Translations under genes and position numbers: made by a program
Notes under the pieces: model-generated
The model's input: only the letters and a program-made list of their open reading frames with translations
Database searches by the model: none
What the model was told of the DNA's origin: nothing
Part shown: piece after piece, positions 9,018 through 18,121 of the stretch
Numbering within the stretch: position 1 is the first letter of the stretch
Layout: each line of letters starts with the position of its first letter
Assembly (NCBI GenBank): GCA_019240525.1
Contig: JAFAYE010000001.1
Span: 2,453,300 to 2,517,299, forward strand
Origin: Candidatus Eremiobacterota bacterium
Lineage (GTDB): Bacteria > Vulcanimicrobiota > Vulcanimicrobiia > Vulcanimicrobiales > Vulcanimicrobiaceae
DNA: 64,000 bases
Direction of reading: 5' to 3'

Positions 9018-9681
9018 CGTGGAAATCGACGAGATCAAATCTCTTTGGGCACAAAGCAATCGCAGACTCGAGCAGAGCATGCGGCTCAACACGCTGCTGC
9101 TTGAACAGTGGAACTTGCGCGAGTTCGGCACATTTCTCACGCGATTCCGTCGCGAGGTCGGCAGGGAGCTGGCGATCAATATCGGGGGCGTCGTTCTGCT
9201 TGGCTTCTTCGCCAGCCAGCATTTGCGCGAGCCGCAGTTCTTGATCCCGACCGGGGCGATCTACGTGTATGGCATAGCGCTCATCGTAGCAGCGGCGCGG
9301 CAACTTGCCGCCTGCAGCGCAATCGATTACGACGAACCGGTTGCCACGATCCAGATGCGCCTCGAAAGATTGCGCATCGCCCGCATCAAGAGCACGCTCT
9401 GGACGTTACTTTTCGCGCCGCTGATGTGGCTGCCGCTGTTCATCGTCGGTGCTCGAGGCGTCTTTGGCTGGAACGTCTACGCTGCCGGCCCCGCATGGAT
9501 CGCTGGGAACCTATTGTTCGGCTTGGCCGTCATTCCGTTGGGGGTGTTTGTAGCGAAGCGTTACGGAACGCGACTCTCTCATAGCGCGGCGATGCGCCGC
9601 ATGGCCGACGAGATCGCCGGCCGCAGCTTGACAAAGGCGCTCGAATCGCTCGACTCGATCCGTCGCTTCGAGCTCAATTAA
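9007..9681 (+). CDS. Membrane protein coupled to the ECF sigma gene, likely anti-sigma or sensor
   Basis: 224 residues starting inside the sigma gene. The N-terminal ~55 residues are soluble and helical (EIDEIKSLWAQSNRRLEQSMRL). Four hydrophobic segments follow (near 57-75, 80-98, 133-150 and 160-180), then a soluble C-terminus that includes RRMADEIAGRSL. There is no H-x3-C-x2-C zinc anti-sigma motif. In such two-gene pairs the second product normally controls the sigma factor; here the cytoplasmic N-terminal helix would be the candidate contact. That role is inferred from overlap only. Confidence 0.5.
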   Translation: MENNVEIDEIKSLWAQSNRRLEQSMRLNTLLLEQWNLREFGTFLTRFRREVGRELAINIGGVVLLGFFASQHLREPQFLIPTGAIYVYGIALIVAAARQLAACSAIDYDEPVATIQMRLERLRIARIKSTLWTLLFAPLMWLPLFIVGARGVFGWNVYAAGPAWIAGNLLFGLAVIPLGVFVAKRYGTRLSHSAAMRRMADEIAGRSLTKALESLDSIRRFELN

Positions 9682-9689
9682 TCGCGCGG

Positions 9690-11096
9690 CTACTCGGTGT
9701 CGACCGGTTGATATGACGGGCGTCGCTGCAAGAAATAACGCTTCGAGAGGCTGGAGGGAATCGCCTGAAACGTTCGCGGCGGCTGCGTGAAGTCGAAACA
9801 ATCTTCGATGCTCGTTGCGCGCGAATCGGTCGTGCCGAGCCGGCCCAGGTTGAACGTGTCTTCGATGAACTTCAGAATGCTGCCGAACTCGTATTGCGTG
9901 TGCGAGATGTAGCCCGGTTGGCTGGGAGAGGCTTCGCGGGCGTATGGCGAGACGACGAGCATCGGCACGCGGAATCCTAAGCCGCCCCACTCGTCGTGAA
10001 ACGGCGGCGCCCAGTTGTCGTAGAAGCCGCCCCAGTCGTCCCACACGACGACGACGGCGGTCGTCGACCAGTACGGGCTCTCTCCGATTGCGTTGACGAT
10101 GCTCGCCACCCATGACGGGCCGGTGTCGGGGCCCGGGCCTGGATGGTCGGAATCCTGACGGTCGGGTACGACCCACGAAACCGCGGGCAACTGGTTGTTG
10201 GAAATGTCGCTAAAAATCTGCGTGTTGGAGCTGGTCACATTGACGCCCCATTCGGAAGGATCGTAGCGCACCGCAGAGATTGCATCGAAGGCGTTCCACA
10301 AGCTGCCCTCACCCCCGACGACGGGCGGCGAGTAATATTTCCACGACACCGAATGCGCATCCATGAGGTCACGGAGCGTCTCATAGGTGAGGCACGGAAA
10401 CGGACCTCGGTGTTGCTCGAGTTTGAGGATCGACCCGACCGGCTTGAGCAGGCTCGTCTTCGTCCCCTTCGGCGCGTCGCATCCCCACGGTGTTCGATCG
10501 GGCGTGTCGACGATACTAATATTTTTTGCGGGGTCGATCACCGTACCGCCGGCAATGAGATCCTGGTGCGCGGTGAAACTGCCGCTGCCTTGGGTTTGGA
10601 AGAGCTGATCGGCGAGCACGTATTGCTGCGCGATGGTCCAGTAGGGCAGGATCTGCTGGGGATCGACGTATTGATACGCCGCCGTCGTGTGACCGCTGCA
10701 GGCGTACGGCGCCAGTCCGAAACCGTCCATTTTGCCGCCGTCGTAGTTCACCAAGTATCCGTTGTAGCCGTGCCCGAAATCGCAATGCTCTTTGAGCGGG
10801 ACCATCTGTAACGGAACCTCGGTGTCGCCGCCGCTGCCCGTTTTCATCAGACCCTGGGTGGCTCCGTAGGCGTTCGGAAAGGTCGCGAAGAGATCGTCGA
10901 AGCTCCGGTTCTCCTGGATCACGACGACGATGTGCGAAATATAACTCGACCCGCTTCCCGAGGTCGTCGTGCTTGCCCGCGAGACCGACGATGCCGGCGT
11001 CGTGCTCGTCGCCGTGCTCGAACAGGAAGCAGTGATGAGCGCAGAGACCAGCAGCGCCGTACGACCGAGTAAGTTTCTCAACGCGCCGGCGTTCAA
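9690..11096 (-). CDS. Secreted phosphoesterase family protein (AcpA/phospholipase C type), paralogue 1
   Basis: 468 residues from TTG 11096. A lipoprotein-like signal (ALITASCS) and a Ser/Thr linker precede the alkaline-phosphatase-fold phosphoesterase domain. Family hallmarks are VVVIQENRSFDDLFATFPNA (metal ligands and nucleophile region), GGKMDGFGL, the histidine-containing GSFTAHQDLIAGG, VVVWDDWGGFYDNWAPP (metal Asp residues) and HTQYEFGSILKFIEDTF. Relatives hydrolyse phosphomonoesters or phospholipids outside the cytoplasm. The gene starts 18 bases after paralogue 2 ends and is probably cotranscribed with it. Confidence 0.85.
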   Translation of the reverse strand: MNAGALRNLLGRTALLVSALITASCSSTATSTTPASSVSRASTTTSGSGSSYISHIVVVIQENRSFDDLFATFPNAYGATQGLMKTGSGGDTEVPLQMVPLKEHCDFGHGYNGYLVNYDGGKMDGFGLAPYACSGHTTAAYQYVDPQQILPYWTIAQQYVLADQLFQTQGSGSFTAHQDLIAGGTVIDPAKNISIVDTPDRTPWGCDAPKGTKTSLLKPVGSILKLEQHRGPFPCLTYETLRDLMDAHSVSWKYYSPPVVGGEGSLWNAFDAISAVRYDPSEWGVNVTSSNTQIFSDISNNQLPAVSWVVPDRQDSDHPGPGPDTGPSWVASIVNAIGESPYWSTTAVVVVWDDWGGFYDNWAPPFHDEWGGLGFRVPMLVVSPYAREASPSQPGYISHTQYEFGSILKFIEDTFNLGRLGTTDSRATSIEDCFDFTQPPRTFQAIPSSLSKRYFLQRRPSYQPVDTE

Positions 11097-11114
11097 GGCG
11101 GGACGCCGTCTTTC

Positions 11115-12527
11115 CTATTCGCCGTCGACCGGCGCATACGAGGGACGCTGCCGTTCGAAGAATTCTTTGGAGTATTTCGAGCCGATCGGTTGGAAAGCGT
11201 GTGGGGACTGCGAGAAGTCGAAGCAGTCTGCGATGCTGTTCGCTCGTACGTCGGTTGTACCCAGCCGTCCCAAGCCGAACGTGTTTTCGACGAACTTGAG
11301 GATGCTGCCGAATTCATATCGAGTATGCGAGATGTAGCTATGACTCGATTTCGATTTGGGAGGGTACGCCGAAACGACGATCATCGGTACACGAAAGCCC
11401 AGGCCCCCCGCTTGATCCGTGAGCGGCGGCGGCACGTTGTCGTAAAAACCGCCCCAATCGTCCCAGACGATGACGATCGCGGTATTCGGCCAATAGTACG
11501 AGCTCTCTCCGATCGCATCCACGATGCTTGCCACCCACGAAGGCCCCGTATCCGAGCTGCTCGCAGGATGGTCAGAGTTCGCCCTGTCCGGTATGACCCA
11601 CGAAACGGCCGGAAGCGCGTGCGCTGAGACGTCGGCGAAGATTTGTTTCTCCGATTTCGTCACGTTGGTATGCCATTCCGAACTATAGCGTACCGCCTTA
11701 ATGGCATCGAAGGCGTTCCAGAGCGCGCCGGTGCTCCCCATCACCGGCGGGGAGTAATACTTCCAAGAGACTGATTTCGCGTCAAGGAGGTCGCGTAACG
11801 TCGGATAGGTCATGCAGGGGAAGGGACCGCCGTTGTATCGGTAAACGAGGCGCTCCCCAGTCCATCGAAGTTTTGACGTTACCGTTCCCGCAGGCGCGTC
11901 GCATCCCCAAGGAGATGCCGTCGGATAGTCGACCAGCGTTAACGCCTTGGCCTCATTGAACGTCGTGCCTCCGGCGATGAGATCCTGATGCGCGGTAAAG
12001 CTGCCGCTGCCTTGCGTCTGAAATGCGTTGTCGGCAAGTACGTACTGCTGCGCCAACGTCCAATAGGGCGCGATTTGACTGGGATTCACGTATTGATAGG
12101 CGGCCGTATGATTACCGCTGCACTTGTTGCCGGCGAGGCCGAATCCATCCATCTTACCGCCATCGTAGTTTCTCAAGAAGCCCTTATAACCGTGGCCAAA
12201 ATCACACCCTTCGGAAAGATTGACTTCTTTGAGCGTAACCTCCGTGTCGCTGCCGCTGGCCGTCCTCATGAGGCCTTGCGTCGCTCCGGAGGCCCCTGGA
12301 AACGTGGCGAAGAGATCGTCGAAACTTCGGTTTTCTTGGACCACGATGACGACGTGCTGGATCGTGCCGGCACTTTGGTGCGAAACCCTCGACGAGCCGA
12401 GCGGAAGCGCGCCGCCGCCGATCGTTTCGTTCGAAGCATTACCGCATGAGGCTATGCCGAGGCCGGCGACGGCGGCCGCCAACTGAACGCAGCCCGTCAG
12501 TCGATTCAGAAAACGTCTCCAACGCAA
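11115..12527 (-). CDS. Secreted phosphoesterase family protein (AcpA/phospholipase C type), paralogue 2
   Basis: About 470 residues. The open frame extends far upstream, but its 5' part lies inside the MFS gene. I chose TTG 12527, which has GGAAAGAG seven bases upstream, opens a signal/lipoprotein sequence (GLGIASCG) and gives the same length as paralogue 1. The catalytic landmarks match paralogue 1 almost residue for residue: IVVQENRSFDDLFATFPGA, GSFTAHQDLIAGG, VIVWDDWGGFYDNVPPP, YISHTRYEFGSILKF. It arose by tandem duplication with its downstream neighbour and probably shares an operon with it. Confidence 0.82.
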   Translation of the reverse strand: MRWRRFLNRLTGCVQLAAAVAGLGIASCGNASNETIGGGALPLGSSRVSHQSAGTIQHVVIVVQENRSFDDLFATFPGASGATQGLMRTASGSDTEVTLKEVNLSEGCDFGHGYKGFLRNYDGGKMDGFGLAGNKCSGNHTAAYQYVNPSQIAPYWTLAQQYVLADNAFQTQGSGSFTAHQDLIAGGTTFNEAKALTLVDYPTASPWGCDAPAGTVTSKLRWTGERLVYRYNGGPFPCMTYPTLRDLLDAKSVSWKYYSPPVMGSTGALWNAFDAIKAVRYSSEWHTNVTKSEKQIFADVSAHALPAVSWVIPDRANSDHPASSSDTGPSWVASIVDAIGESSYYWPNTAIVIVWDDWGGFYDNVPPPLTDQAGGLGFRVPMIVVSAYPPKSKSSHSYISHTRYEFGSILKFVENTFGLGRLGTTDVRANSIADCFDFSQSPHAFQPIGSKYSKEFFERQRPSYAPVDGE

Positions 12528-12586
12528 CTTTTTGCTCTTTCCCAAATAAGGCGCCACTCCCGCGCCGCCGTTGATGACTTTGGTTA

Positions 12587-13993
12587 CTAGTGAGCGCGGT
12601 TCACGTACCGGGGAAACCCTTTTGCGGCGACCGCCGCAGCCATCAACGAGATCAGGGCCGAAACCGTCATTGCGCCGCGGAATCCGTTCAGGTACGTTGC
12701 TGCATTCGTTACGACGATTCCCAAGATGGCGATACCCAAGAGGCCGGCTGTGCGAGCGACGGCATTGTTGACGCCCGACGCAACTCCGGCGTGTGCGACA
12801 GGCACGGATCCCATCACGGTGGTCGTCAACGGGGCGACGAAGAGCGCGCCGCCAAAGCCGAGAAGCGCTGCAGCGGGAAAGAACGTGGTCCAATACGATC
12901 CGCCGATACCGGGCACGGCGTACGCACAAAAACCCAACGCGGCGAGAGTTGCTCCGAGAACCAAGGGCGTTCGCGGACCGATTCGGCCGACGAGCCCCCC
13001 GGACCATCGCGACGCCGCAACCATGATGCTGACGAAGGGAAGGAGCGCGGCGCCCGCTTCGAGCGGGCTGTAATGGTGAACGTTGATCAGCACGAAGGGA
13101 ACGAAATACAGACTTCCGCCGATTGCCGCGTAAAGCAAGAACGTGTAGATGTTCGCCGCGCTAAACGTCGATGACGCGAAGAGATCGCAGCGTACCATTG
13201 GATCGCGGGCGCGGCGTTCGAAAAGAACGAAGAAGAGAAGCAATACGACTCCGGCCGCGATCGCGGCTAGCGCTATGCTGGAAGCACGTTGGCCATTCGT
13301 TTCGATCAGGCCATAGACGAGCGACCCTAGCCCGAGGGTCGCGAGTGCTGCACCCGTAAGGTCGATGTGGCGGGCCGCGCTGTCGTCGCGGCTTTCGGGC
13401 ACGCGCAATGCAACCACCAGCAGCGCGACGATCGCGATCGGTAGGTTGATAAGGAAAACGTAGCGCCAGGAAAACGTCTGCGTCAGCCAGCCGCCCAGCA
13501 GCGGCCCTGCCGCCGAGGTGAGTGCGCTCAATCCAGACCACAGACCGATTGCGCGGCCCCGCTCTCGTCCATCGTACGCGGCGCTGAGTAATGCTAGGCT
13601 TGCCGGCATCGAGAGCGCTCCGCCGATTCCCTGAATGCAGCGCGCCGCGATCAGCACGGCGATGCCGTTCGCGAGCGCACATCCCAACGACGCGAGCGCA
13701 AAGAGGACGATGCCTGCGGCGAAAACACGCCGGCGTCCGTAAACGTCGCCGAGCGCGCCGCCCAATAGAATGAGTGCCGACAAGAAGAGCGCGTAACCTT
13801 CGATGATCCATTGCGTTTGAGCGGCCGTCGCGTGGAGTTCGCGCTGAATCACGGGCAAGGAGACGTTCACGGCCGTGCCGTCGATGAACGTCATCGACGA
13901 GCCGAGGATTGCGGCGACCAATACCCACCGCGGCTTCACGCGAGCGCCGTTCCCTGCACTGCAGTCGCTTCCTATCGGGTGAAGAAGTACCAT
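12587..13993 (-). CDS. MFS drug transporter, DHA2 (EmrB/QacA) family
   Basis: 468 residues from ATG 13993, with about 14 hydrophobic segments as expected for DHA2. Motif C-like and motif A regions are visible: SSMTFIDGTAVNVSLPVIQ (conserved acidic residue of TM1), LGGALGDVYGRRRVF (motif A) and GPLLGGWLTQTFSWRYVFLINLP (motif C followed by the family's WR(Y/W)xFxINxP). A GTG at 13939 with GGGAAC upstream is a plausible alternative start and would leave room for promoters before the divergent proline dehydrogenase. Predicted proton-coupled efflux in the inner membrane; substrate unknown. Confidence 0.85.
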   Translation of the reverse strand: MVLLHPIGSDCSAGNGARVKPRWVLVAAILGSSMTFIDGTAVNVSLPVIQRELHATAAQTQWIIEGYALFLSALILLGGALGDVYGRRRVFAAGIVLFALASLGCALANGIAVLIAARCIQGIGGALSMPASLALLSAAYDGRERGRAIGLWSGLSALTSAAGPLLGGWLTQTFSWRYVFLINLPIAIVALLVVALRVPESRDDSAARHIDLTGAALATLGLGSLVYGLIETNGQRASSIALAAIAAGVVLLLFFVLFERRARDPMVRCDLFASSTFSAANIYTFLLYAAIGGSLYFVPFVLINVHHYSPLEAGAALLPFVSIMVAASRWSGGLVGRIGPRTPLVLGATLAALGFCAYAVPGIGGSYWTTFFPAAALLGFGGALFVAPLTTTVMGSVPVAHAGVASGVNNAVARTAGLLGIAILGIVVTNAATYLNGFRGAMTVSALISLMAAAVAAKGFPRYVNRAH

Positions 13994-13995
13994 GT

Positions 13996-14928
13996 GTGAG
14001 CTCGATCTTGGAGCGACCGCTGCGCGCAGGAATTCTCGCTGCTGCCGATTCCGCGCTCGTCCGGCGTGCCGTCACTCGATATGGCATGCGCTTAGGAGCA
14101 CGGCGGTTCGTTGCCGGTGAGAGCGTAGAGGAGTTCATGCCCGTCGCCCGGGCCGCGGCCGGGAGTGGGTTTTCTATCGCTGCAACGCTGCTTGGCGAGA
14201 GCGTTCGCGACCCGGGTCTGGCGGTTTCGGTTGCCGATGAATACTGCCGGCTGTTGCGGACCTTCGCGCACGAGCGGCTCGATGCCAATGTCGCTTTCAA
14301 ACTGACCCACGTCGGCCTCGACGTCGACCCCGAGCTCGCCTATGAAAATGCCGCGCGGATCGCGGCGGTTGCCGCACAAGGCGGAAATACGGTGCGAATG
14401 GACATGGAGCAGTCGCGCTACGTCGATCCGACCTTGGCAATCTACCGGCGTCTGCGCGAGCGCTTCGATAACGTCGGCGTCGTCTTACAATCGTATCTCT
14501 ATCGCAGCGGTTCCGACCTAGAGACGTTGCTGCCGCTGCATCCAAACGTCCGTCTCGTCAAAGGTGCCTATCTCGAGCCGCCCGCAGTTGCGTATCCGCG
14601 AAAATGCGACGTTGATGCGAACTACCGCCGGCTCGCAGAAGCGGCGCTCTCCGGCAAAGGCTACACCGCCATCGCGACGCACGACCCCAGAATCGTTGCA
14701 GACGTCGAACGCTTCGCCGCGGAGAAAGGATTACCGCGGCGTGGGCGCTTCGAATTCCAGATGCTTTACGGTATCGCAACGGCGCTTGCCCGCAGCTTGC
14801 TCGAACGCGGTTATCGCGTGCGGCTTTCGATTCCTTATGGCGCGTCGTGGTTTCCGTATCTCATGCGCCGCCTTGCAGAACGCCCCGCCAATCTCGCGTT
14901 TTTTCTCAAAGGCGCGTTTTCGTCGTGA
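13996..14928 (+). CDS. Proline dehydrogenase, monofunctional PRODH
   Basis: 310 residues from GTG 13996 (GAAGAAG about 7 bases upstream), the size of single-domain PRODH enzymes. The FAD barrel motifs are visible: NVAFKLTHVGLDVD, TVRMDMEQSRYVDPTLAIY, VVLQSYLYR, VRLVKGAYLEP (flavin- and proline-contacting Lys/Glu region), and the C-terminal FEFQMLYGI and RVRLSIPYG. It oxidises L-proline to pyrroline-5-carboxylate and passes electrons to quinone at the membrane. No P5C dehydrogenase is in the window. The stop overlaps the next gene (GTGA), so the aldolase is translationally coupled. Confidence 0.9.
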   Translation: MSSILERPLRAGILAAADSALVRRAVTRYGMRLGARRFVAGESVEEFMPVARAAAGSGFSIAATLLGESVRDPGLAVSVADEYCRLLRTFAHERLDANVAFKLTHVGLDVDPELAYENAARIAAVAAQGGNTVRMDMEQSRYVDPTLAIYRRLRERFDNVGVVLQSYLYRSGSDLETLLPLHPNVRLVKGAYLEPPAVAYPRKCDVDANYRRLAEAALSGKGYTAIATHDPRIVADVERFAAEKGLPRRGRFEFQMLYGIATALARSLLERGYRVRLSIPYGASWFPYLMRRLAERPANLAFFLKGAFSS

Positions 14929-15788
14929 AAGGCATCTGGGCCGCCGTTTTGACGCCCATCGACGAGCACGATTCGCCCGATGCCGGGTGCGCGCTGCCAT
15001 ATTATCGCGTCCTCTTACAACGCGGATGCGACGGCATCGCGGTGCTGGGCACGACGGGCGAGGCGATGTCGTTTAGCGTCGAGCAACGCGTGCGCTACAT
15101 GGAAGCGATTGCATCGAGCGATTTGCCGATCCATCGCATGATGGCGGGTACGGGCGCCGCGTCGCTCGCCGACGCGGTGCGACTCACGCGCGCTGCCTTC
15201 GCCCATGGCTTCAAGGCGGCGCTGGTCATGCCGCCATTTTTCTTTCGAGACGCAGGCGATGACGGTATTCTCGCCTTTTTCGACGCGCTCTTTTCGCAGG
15301 TCAATCCCCCCGCCAGCGGCGTGCTGCTCTACAACTTTCCGCGTATGAGCGGCATAACGTTTCATCTCGCGCTGGTCGAGCGTCTGCTTACCGCATTCCC
15401 GCAGGTTATCGCGGGAATCAAAGATAGCTCGAACGATGCGCGGTTGCAAGTGGAGTTACTGGCGCGGCATCCGCAACTGCGCGTCTTTCCTGGCTCGGAG
15501 CGCGATTTGCTCGACGCGAAACGACGCGGCGCGGCGGGCTGTATCTCGGGAAGCGTCGCGCTCTGGCCCGAACTCGCGGCCGCGGTCTATGCCGGTGAAA
15601 ACGAAAACGATGCGGCCGAACTCGCTCGCCGGCGCGATTCGCTCGGCGCGCTTCCGTTTATTCCGGCGGTTCGCTATCTCGTCGCGCGGGAGTGCGGCTC
15701 CGAACAATGGGAGCGGGCGATGGCGCCGCACATGCCGCTAACGGCGAAGGAACGGTGCGCGGAGGCTCCCCAGGGCGAATGCGGTTAA
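14925..15788 (+). CDS. DapA/NanA-superfamily aldolase or dehydratase
   Basis: 287 residues from GTG 14925. It is a class I aldolase barrel of the dihydrodipicolinate synthase superfamily, with GTTGE near residue 44, proton-relay Tyr136 in LLYNFPR, and Schiff-base Lys166 in AGIKDSS. The position equivalent to the DapA substrate Arg (YNxPxR) is not arginine here: the sequence runs YNFPRMSG, more like lyases and deaminases of the superfamily. A true lysine-pathway DapA is therefore unlikely. The GTGA overlap with proline dehydrogenase suggests a role in proline, hydroxyproline or related acid catabolism. The last 51 bases overlap the convergent propeller gene. Confidence 0.75.
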   Translation: MKGIWAAVLTPIDEHDSPDAGCALPYYRVLLQRGCDGIAVLGTTGEAMSFSVEQRVRYMEAIASSDLPIHRMMAGTGAASLADAVRLTRAAFAHGFKAALVMPPFFFRDAGDDGILAFFDALFSQVNPPASGVLLYNFPRMSGITFHLALVERLLTAFPQVIAGIKDSSNDARLQVELLARHPQLRVFPGSERDLLDAKRRGAAGCISGSVALWPELAAAVYAGENENDAAELARRRDSLGALPFIPAVRYLVARECGSEQWERAMAPHMPLTAKERCAEAPQGECG

Positions 15789-17207
15789 ATTGCCGTTCTG
15801 GTCGGAACAATAGACCGAGCCGTTAACGACGATCGGGCTCTGCCAATGAACCGGCCCGATGGATTTGCTCGAACCGTACTTGGCGCTGTTCCAGAGCACG
15901 TTCCCGTTGATTGCATTGAGAGCAAAAAGGGCGCCGTCGAAAGCGACGAAGACGATTCCGTTGGCAACGACCGGAGAGGTCCCTTCACCGTTGGTTTGTC
16001 CCGGACTCGACTGCCACATCAGCGCGAGTTTGCTCTGGCCAGAACCGTTGGTCTTGAGCTGGTACGCTTCGACGACGTACGAGAAACCAAGGAAGAGCCA
16101 CGCGTTCTTCGAGGCATCCGTCCAAACCGCCGCAGCCGAAAAGAGCCCTTGCGGCATCTCGAGCAGCTGCAGCTCGTTACCGAGGCCGGGAAGTGCGGCT
16201 CGGTTGACCAGTTTCAAAACGGCATCTTTGCCCCCCTGGGCGAGCATCAAGGGGGTTTGGCTCGTCGATTGGACCGGTAACATCGCGGGCGCGGTGCTTC
16301 CCAAATCGACGTCACCATTTTGCAGTTGCTGATAGTCGGTCGGCGTGTAACTGCCCAGCAGATTGCCGAGATCGGCACTGAGCGATACCACTGAATCGCC
16401 GTAGTTGTGGCCGCCGGCGTTCGCATTGAAATCGCCGTTCCCAGTCGAGGCGTAGACTCGGCCATTCATGGATGACTCGGGATCCACGACTGCCCCGCCG
16501 CGCGCCCAAATTCCGGACCGCTGCTGCGGGCAACCGTTCGGGCCGAGCAGGCCGTGCTTATCGCTGCAGAGCGAATTGAAGACCGTTTTCTTGCCGCTGC
16601 CTAGGTTGACCGCGACGACATGCCCGTCGTACGGCGGCGCGTCACCGTCGTAACCGGACGTGGTCGCGTAGAGATAGCCGTTGGCGACGTTGAGCGGTGA
16701 TTCGATTGCCTCACTGCTGGGCATCCGCGTCACCCGCGCGGGGAAACCGCTCGTACGAATCTCTCGGCCGGTAGCGGCGTTGAGTTTGTGTACTTTGCCA
16801 TCGAGACCGGCCGCATAAATTGCGTTGCCGGACGGGTCGGCTGCGGGAGTCGAGTGGGTGTAGTGCGGACCCTGCGTCGTAAAGCGCCAGAGGATGCTGC
16901 CGCTGGCCGCGTCGATCCCGAGTGTGGCGCCGCTCATCGTCGTTTGGTAGAGCATCGTACGGTACGTGCGTTTGATGCGAACGCGCTGCAGCAGAATCGG
17001 CGTCGAATCGGCGACGGCCCCCAGGGAGGTTTGCCATTGCTCGCGCAGACCGTGAACGTTTGCAACCGTCAGCGTCGTTTCGGACGAGTTGAAACTGCTG
17101 CGAGCCGAATCGAATCCGAAAAGCGGCCAGTCAACGGCTCGTGCGGGAAGGAACGTTGACATCGTCAGGGCGAGCGCTAGGATCGGTGCGCCGAATACTC
17201 TTGCCAT
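15738..17207 (-). CDS. Secreted PQQ-binding-like beta-propeller protein
   Basis: 489 residues with a Sec signal (MSTFLPARA). The mature protein shows WD/PQQ-enzyme-repeat-like blades: DAASGSILWRF, GLDGKVHKLNAATGREI, YDGHVVAVNLGSG, DGALFALNAINGNVLWN, DQNGNLTAFALGS. These resemble the eight-bladed quinoprotein dehydrogenase family. I do not see the vicinal disulphide or heme motif of known alcohol dehydrogenases, so enzyme activity is unproven. The 3' end overlaps the aldolase by 51 bases tail to tail. Confidence 0.65.
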   Translation of the reverse strand: MARVFGAPILALALTMSTFLPARAVDWPLFGFDSARSSFNSSETTLTVANVHGLREQWQTSLGAVADSTPILLQRVRIKRTYRTMLYQTTMSGATLGIDAASGSILWRFTTQGPHYTHSTPAADPSGNAIYAAGLDGKVHKLNAATGREIRTSGFPARVTRMPSSEAIESPLNVANGYLYATTSGYDGDAPPYDGHVVAVNLGSGKKTVFNSLCSDKHGLLGPNGCPQQRSGIWARGGAVVDPESSMNGRVYASTGNGDFNANAGGHNYGDSVVSLSADLGNLLGSYTPTDYQQLQNGDVDLGSTAPAMLPVQSTSQTPLMLAQGGKDAVLKLVNRAALPGLGNELQLLEMPQGLFSAAAVWTDASKNAWLFLGFSYVVEAYQLKTNGSGQSKLALMWQSSPGQTNGEGTSPVVANGIVFVAFDGALFALNAINGNVLWNSAKYGSSKSIGPVHWQSPIVVNGSVYCSDQNGNLTAFALGSLRAPFLRR

Positions 17208-17299
17208 GGCGTTCGGTTGGCCTTCGCAGTGCGCGGCGCCTCTTCGAGGAAGCCGCTAGGGATGCAGCGCCGGCTCCATTAAGAATACCGGCGTACATT

Positions 17300-18121
17300 A
17301 TGTCCGAACATCGCGACGCCGCCGATCTGGCACCACCCGTTGAAAATGTCGTCGTTGACGTTCCGGGCTGGCAGAAGATTCGTCCGCGAATTCCCGACAC
17401 GCAACAGCGTCGCACGCTGGAGAAGCGGCGCAGCGTCCGCGAGATCGTCTTCGGCGTGCAGGATGGCATTCTCACCACGCTGGGCATTATCACGGGCGTT
17501 GGTGTCGCCGAGAACGAGCGAGCCGCGGTCCTCATCAGCGGATTCTTGGCGCTGTTGGCGGGGGCGCTCTCAATGGGCGTCGGTGAGTATCTGGGCCGGA
17601 AGGCGGAGCGAGAGGTCGTCCAGGCGACCATTGACATGGAAAAGCGCGAGATGGCCGCCGATCCACAGGGCGAGTTCAGCGAACAGGTTGCGTTCTATAA
17701 ACTCAAAGGCTTTAGCGCCGATGAGGCCGAGATGATCGTCAGACGCTTGACGCAGCATCCCGACATCTACCTGTACGAGATGGTGCGCGACGAGTTCGGC
17801 ATCGACCCGCGCGAAGCCGAAGACAGCGGATTGCGAGGCCCGATCGCAATGGGTGTCTCATTTGGAGTGGGCTCGCTCATTCCAATCGTCGCTTTCTTGT
17901 TGCCGCTAACGGTCTTCGTCTCGACCTTGACGTCGCTTTGTTTTGCTCTCGTCGGTCTCTTCGGCGTCGGCTATTACGCCGGCACGTTGAGCGAGCGCAG
18001 CGCAGCCGGGAAGGGTTTCGAAGTGGCCGCCTACGGTTGCGCCGTCTTCGCTATCTCGTACCTAGTTGGGCATTTCATTCCACCGCTCTTCGGACACGCG
18101 CCGGTTGCGGTCGGCGGCTAA
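17300..18121 (+). CDS. VIT1/CCC1-family metal transporter
   Basis: 273 residues from ATG 17300. The family core is clear: REIVFGVQDGILTTLGIITGV (TM1 with its conserved Asp), GALSMGVGEYLGRKAEREVV (TM2), a cytoplasmic metal-binding helical domain at ~110-180 rich in Glu/Met and ending in DP, and three C-terminal membrane segments. Relatives move Fe2+ or Mn2+ across membranes. The stop and the next start share a base (TAATG), so this gene and the permease downstream form an operon, suggesting joint metal handling. Confidence 0.85.
   Translation: MSEHRDAADLAPPVENVVVDVPGWQKIRPRIPDTQQRRTLEKRRSVREIVFGVQDGILTTLGIITGVGVAENERAAVLISGFLALLAGALSMGVGEYLGRKAEREVVQATIDMEKREMAADPQGEFSEQVAFYKLKGFSADEAEMIVRRLTQHPDIYLYEMVRDEFGIDPREAEDSGLRGPIAMGVSFGVGSLIPIVAFLLPLTVFVSTLTSLCFALVGLFGVGYYAGTLSERSAAGKGFEVAAYGCAVFAISYLVGHFIPPLFGHAPVAVGG

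Noticed and set aside
12528-13007. Upstream extension of phosphoesterase paralogue 2
   Set aside because: It lies within the MFS gene and precedes the natural signal peptide; TTG 12527 has a ribosome site and matches the paralogue length.
13161-14300. 379-residue minus-strand ORF across the MFS and PRODH genes
   Set aside because: Out-of-frame shadow with Arg/Ser-rich composition; both real genes have clear motifs in other frames.
14925-15788. Naming the aldolase dapA
   Set aside because: The DapA substrate arginine is missing and the neighbour is proline dehydrogenase, so only the superfamily is assigned.
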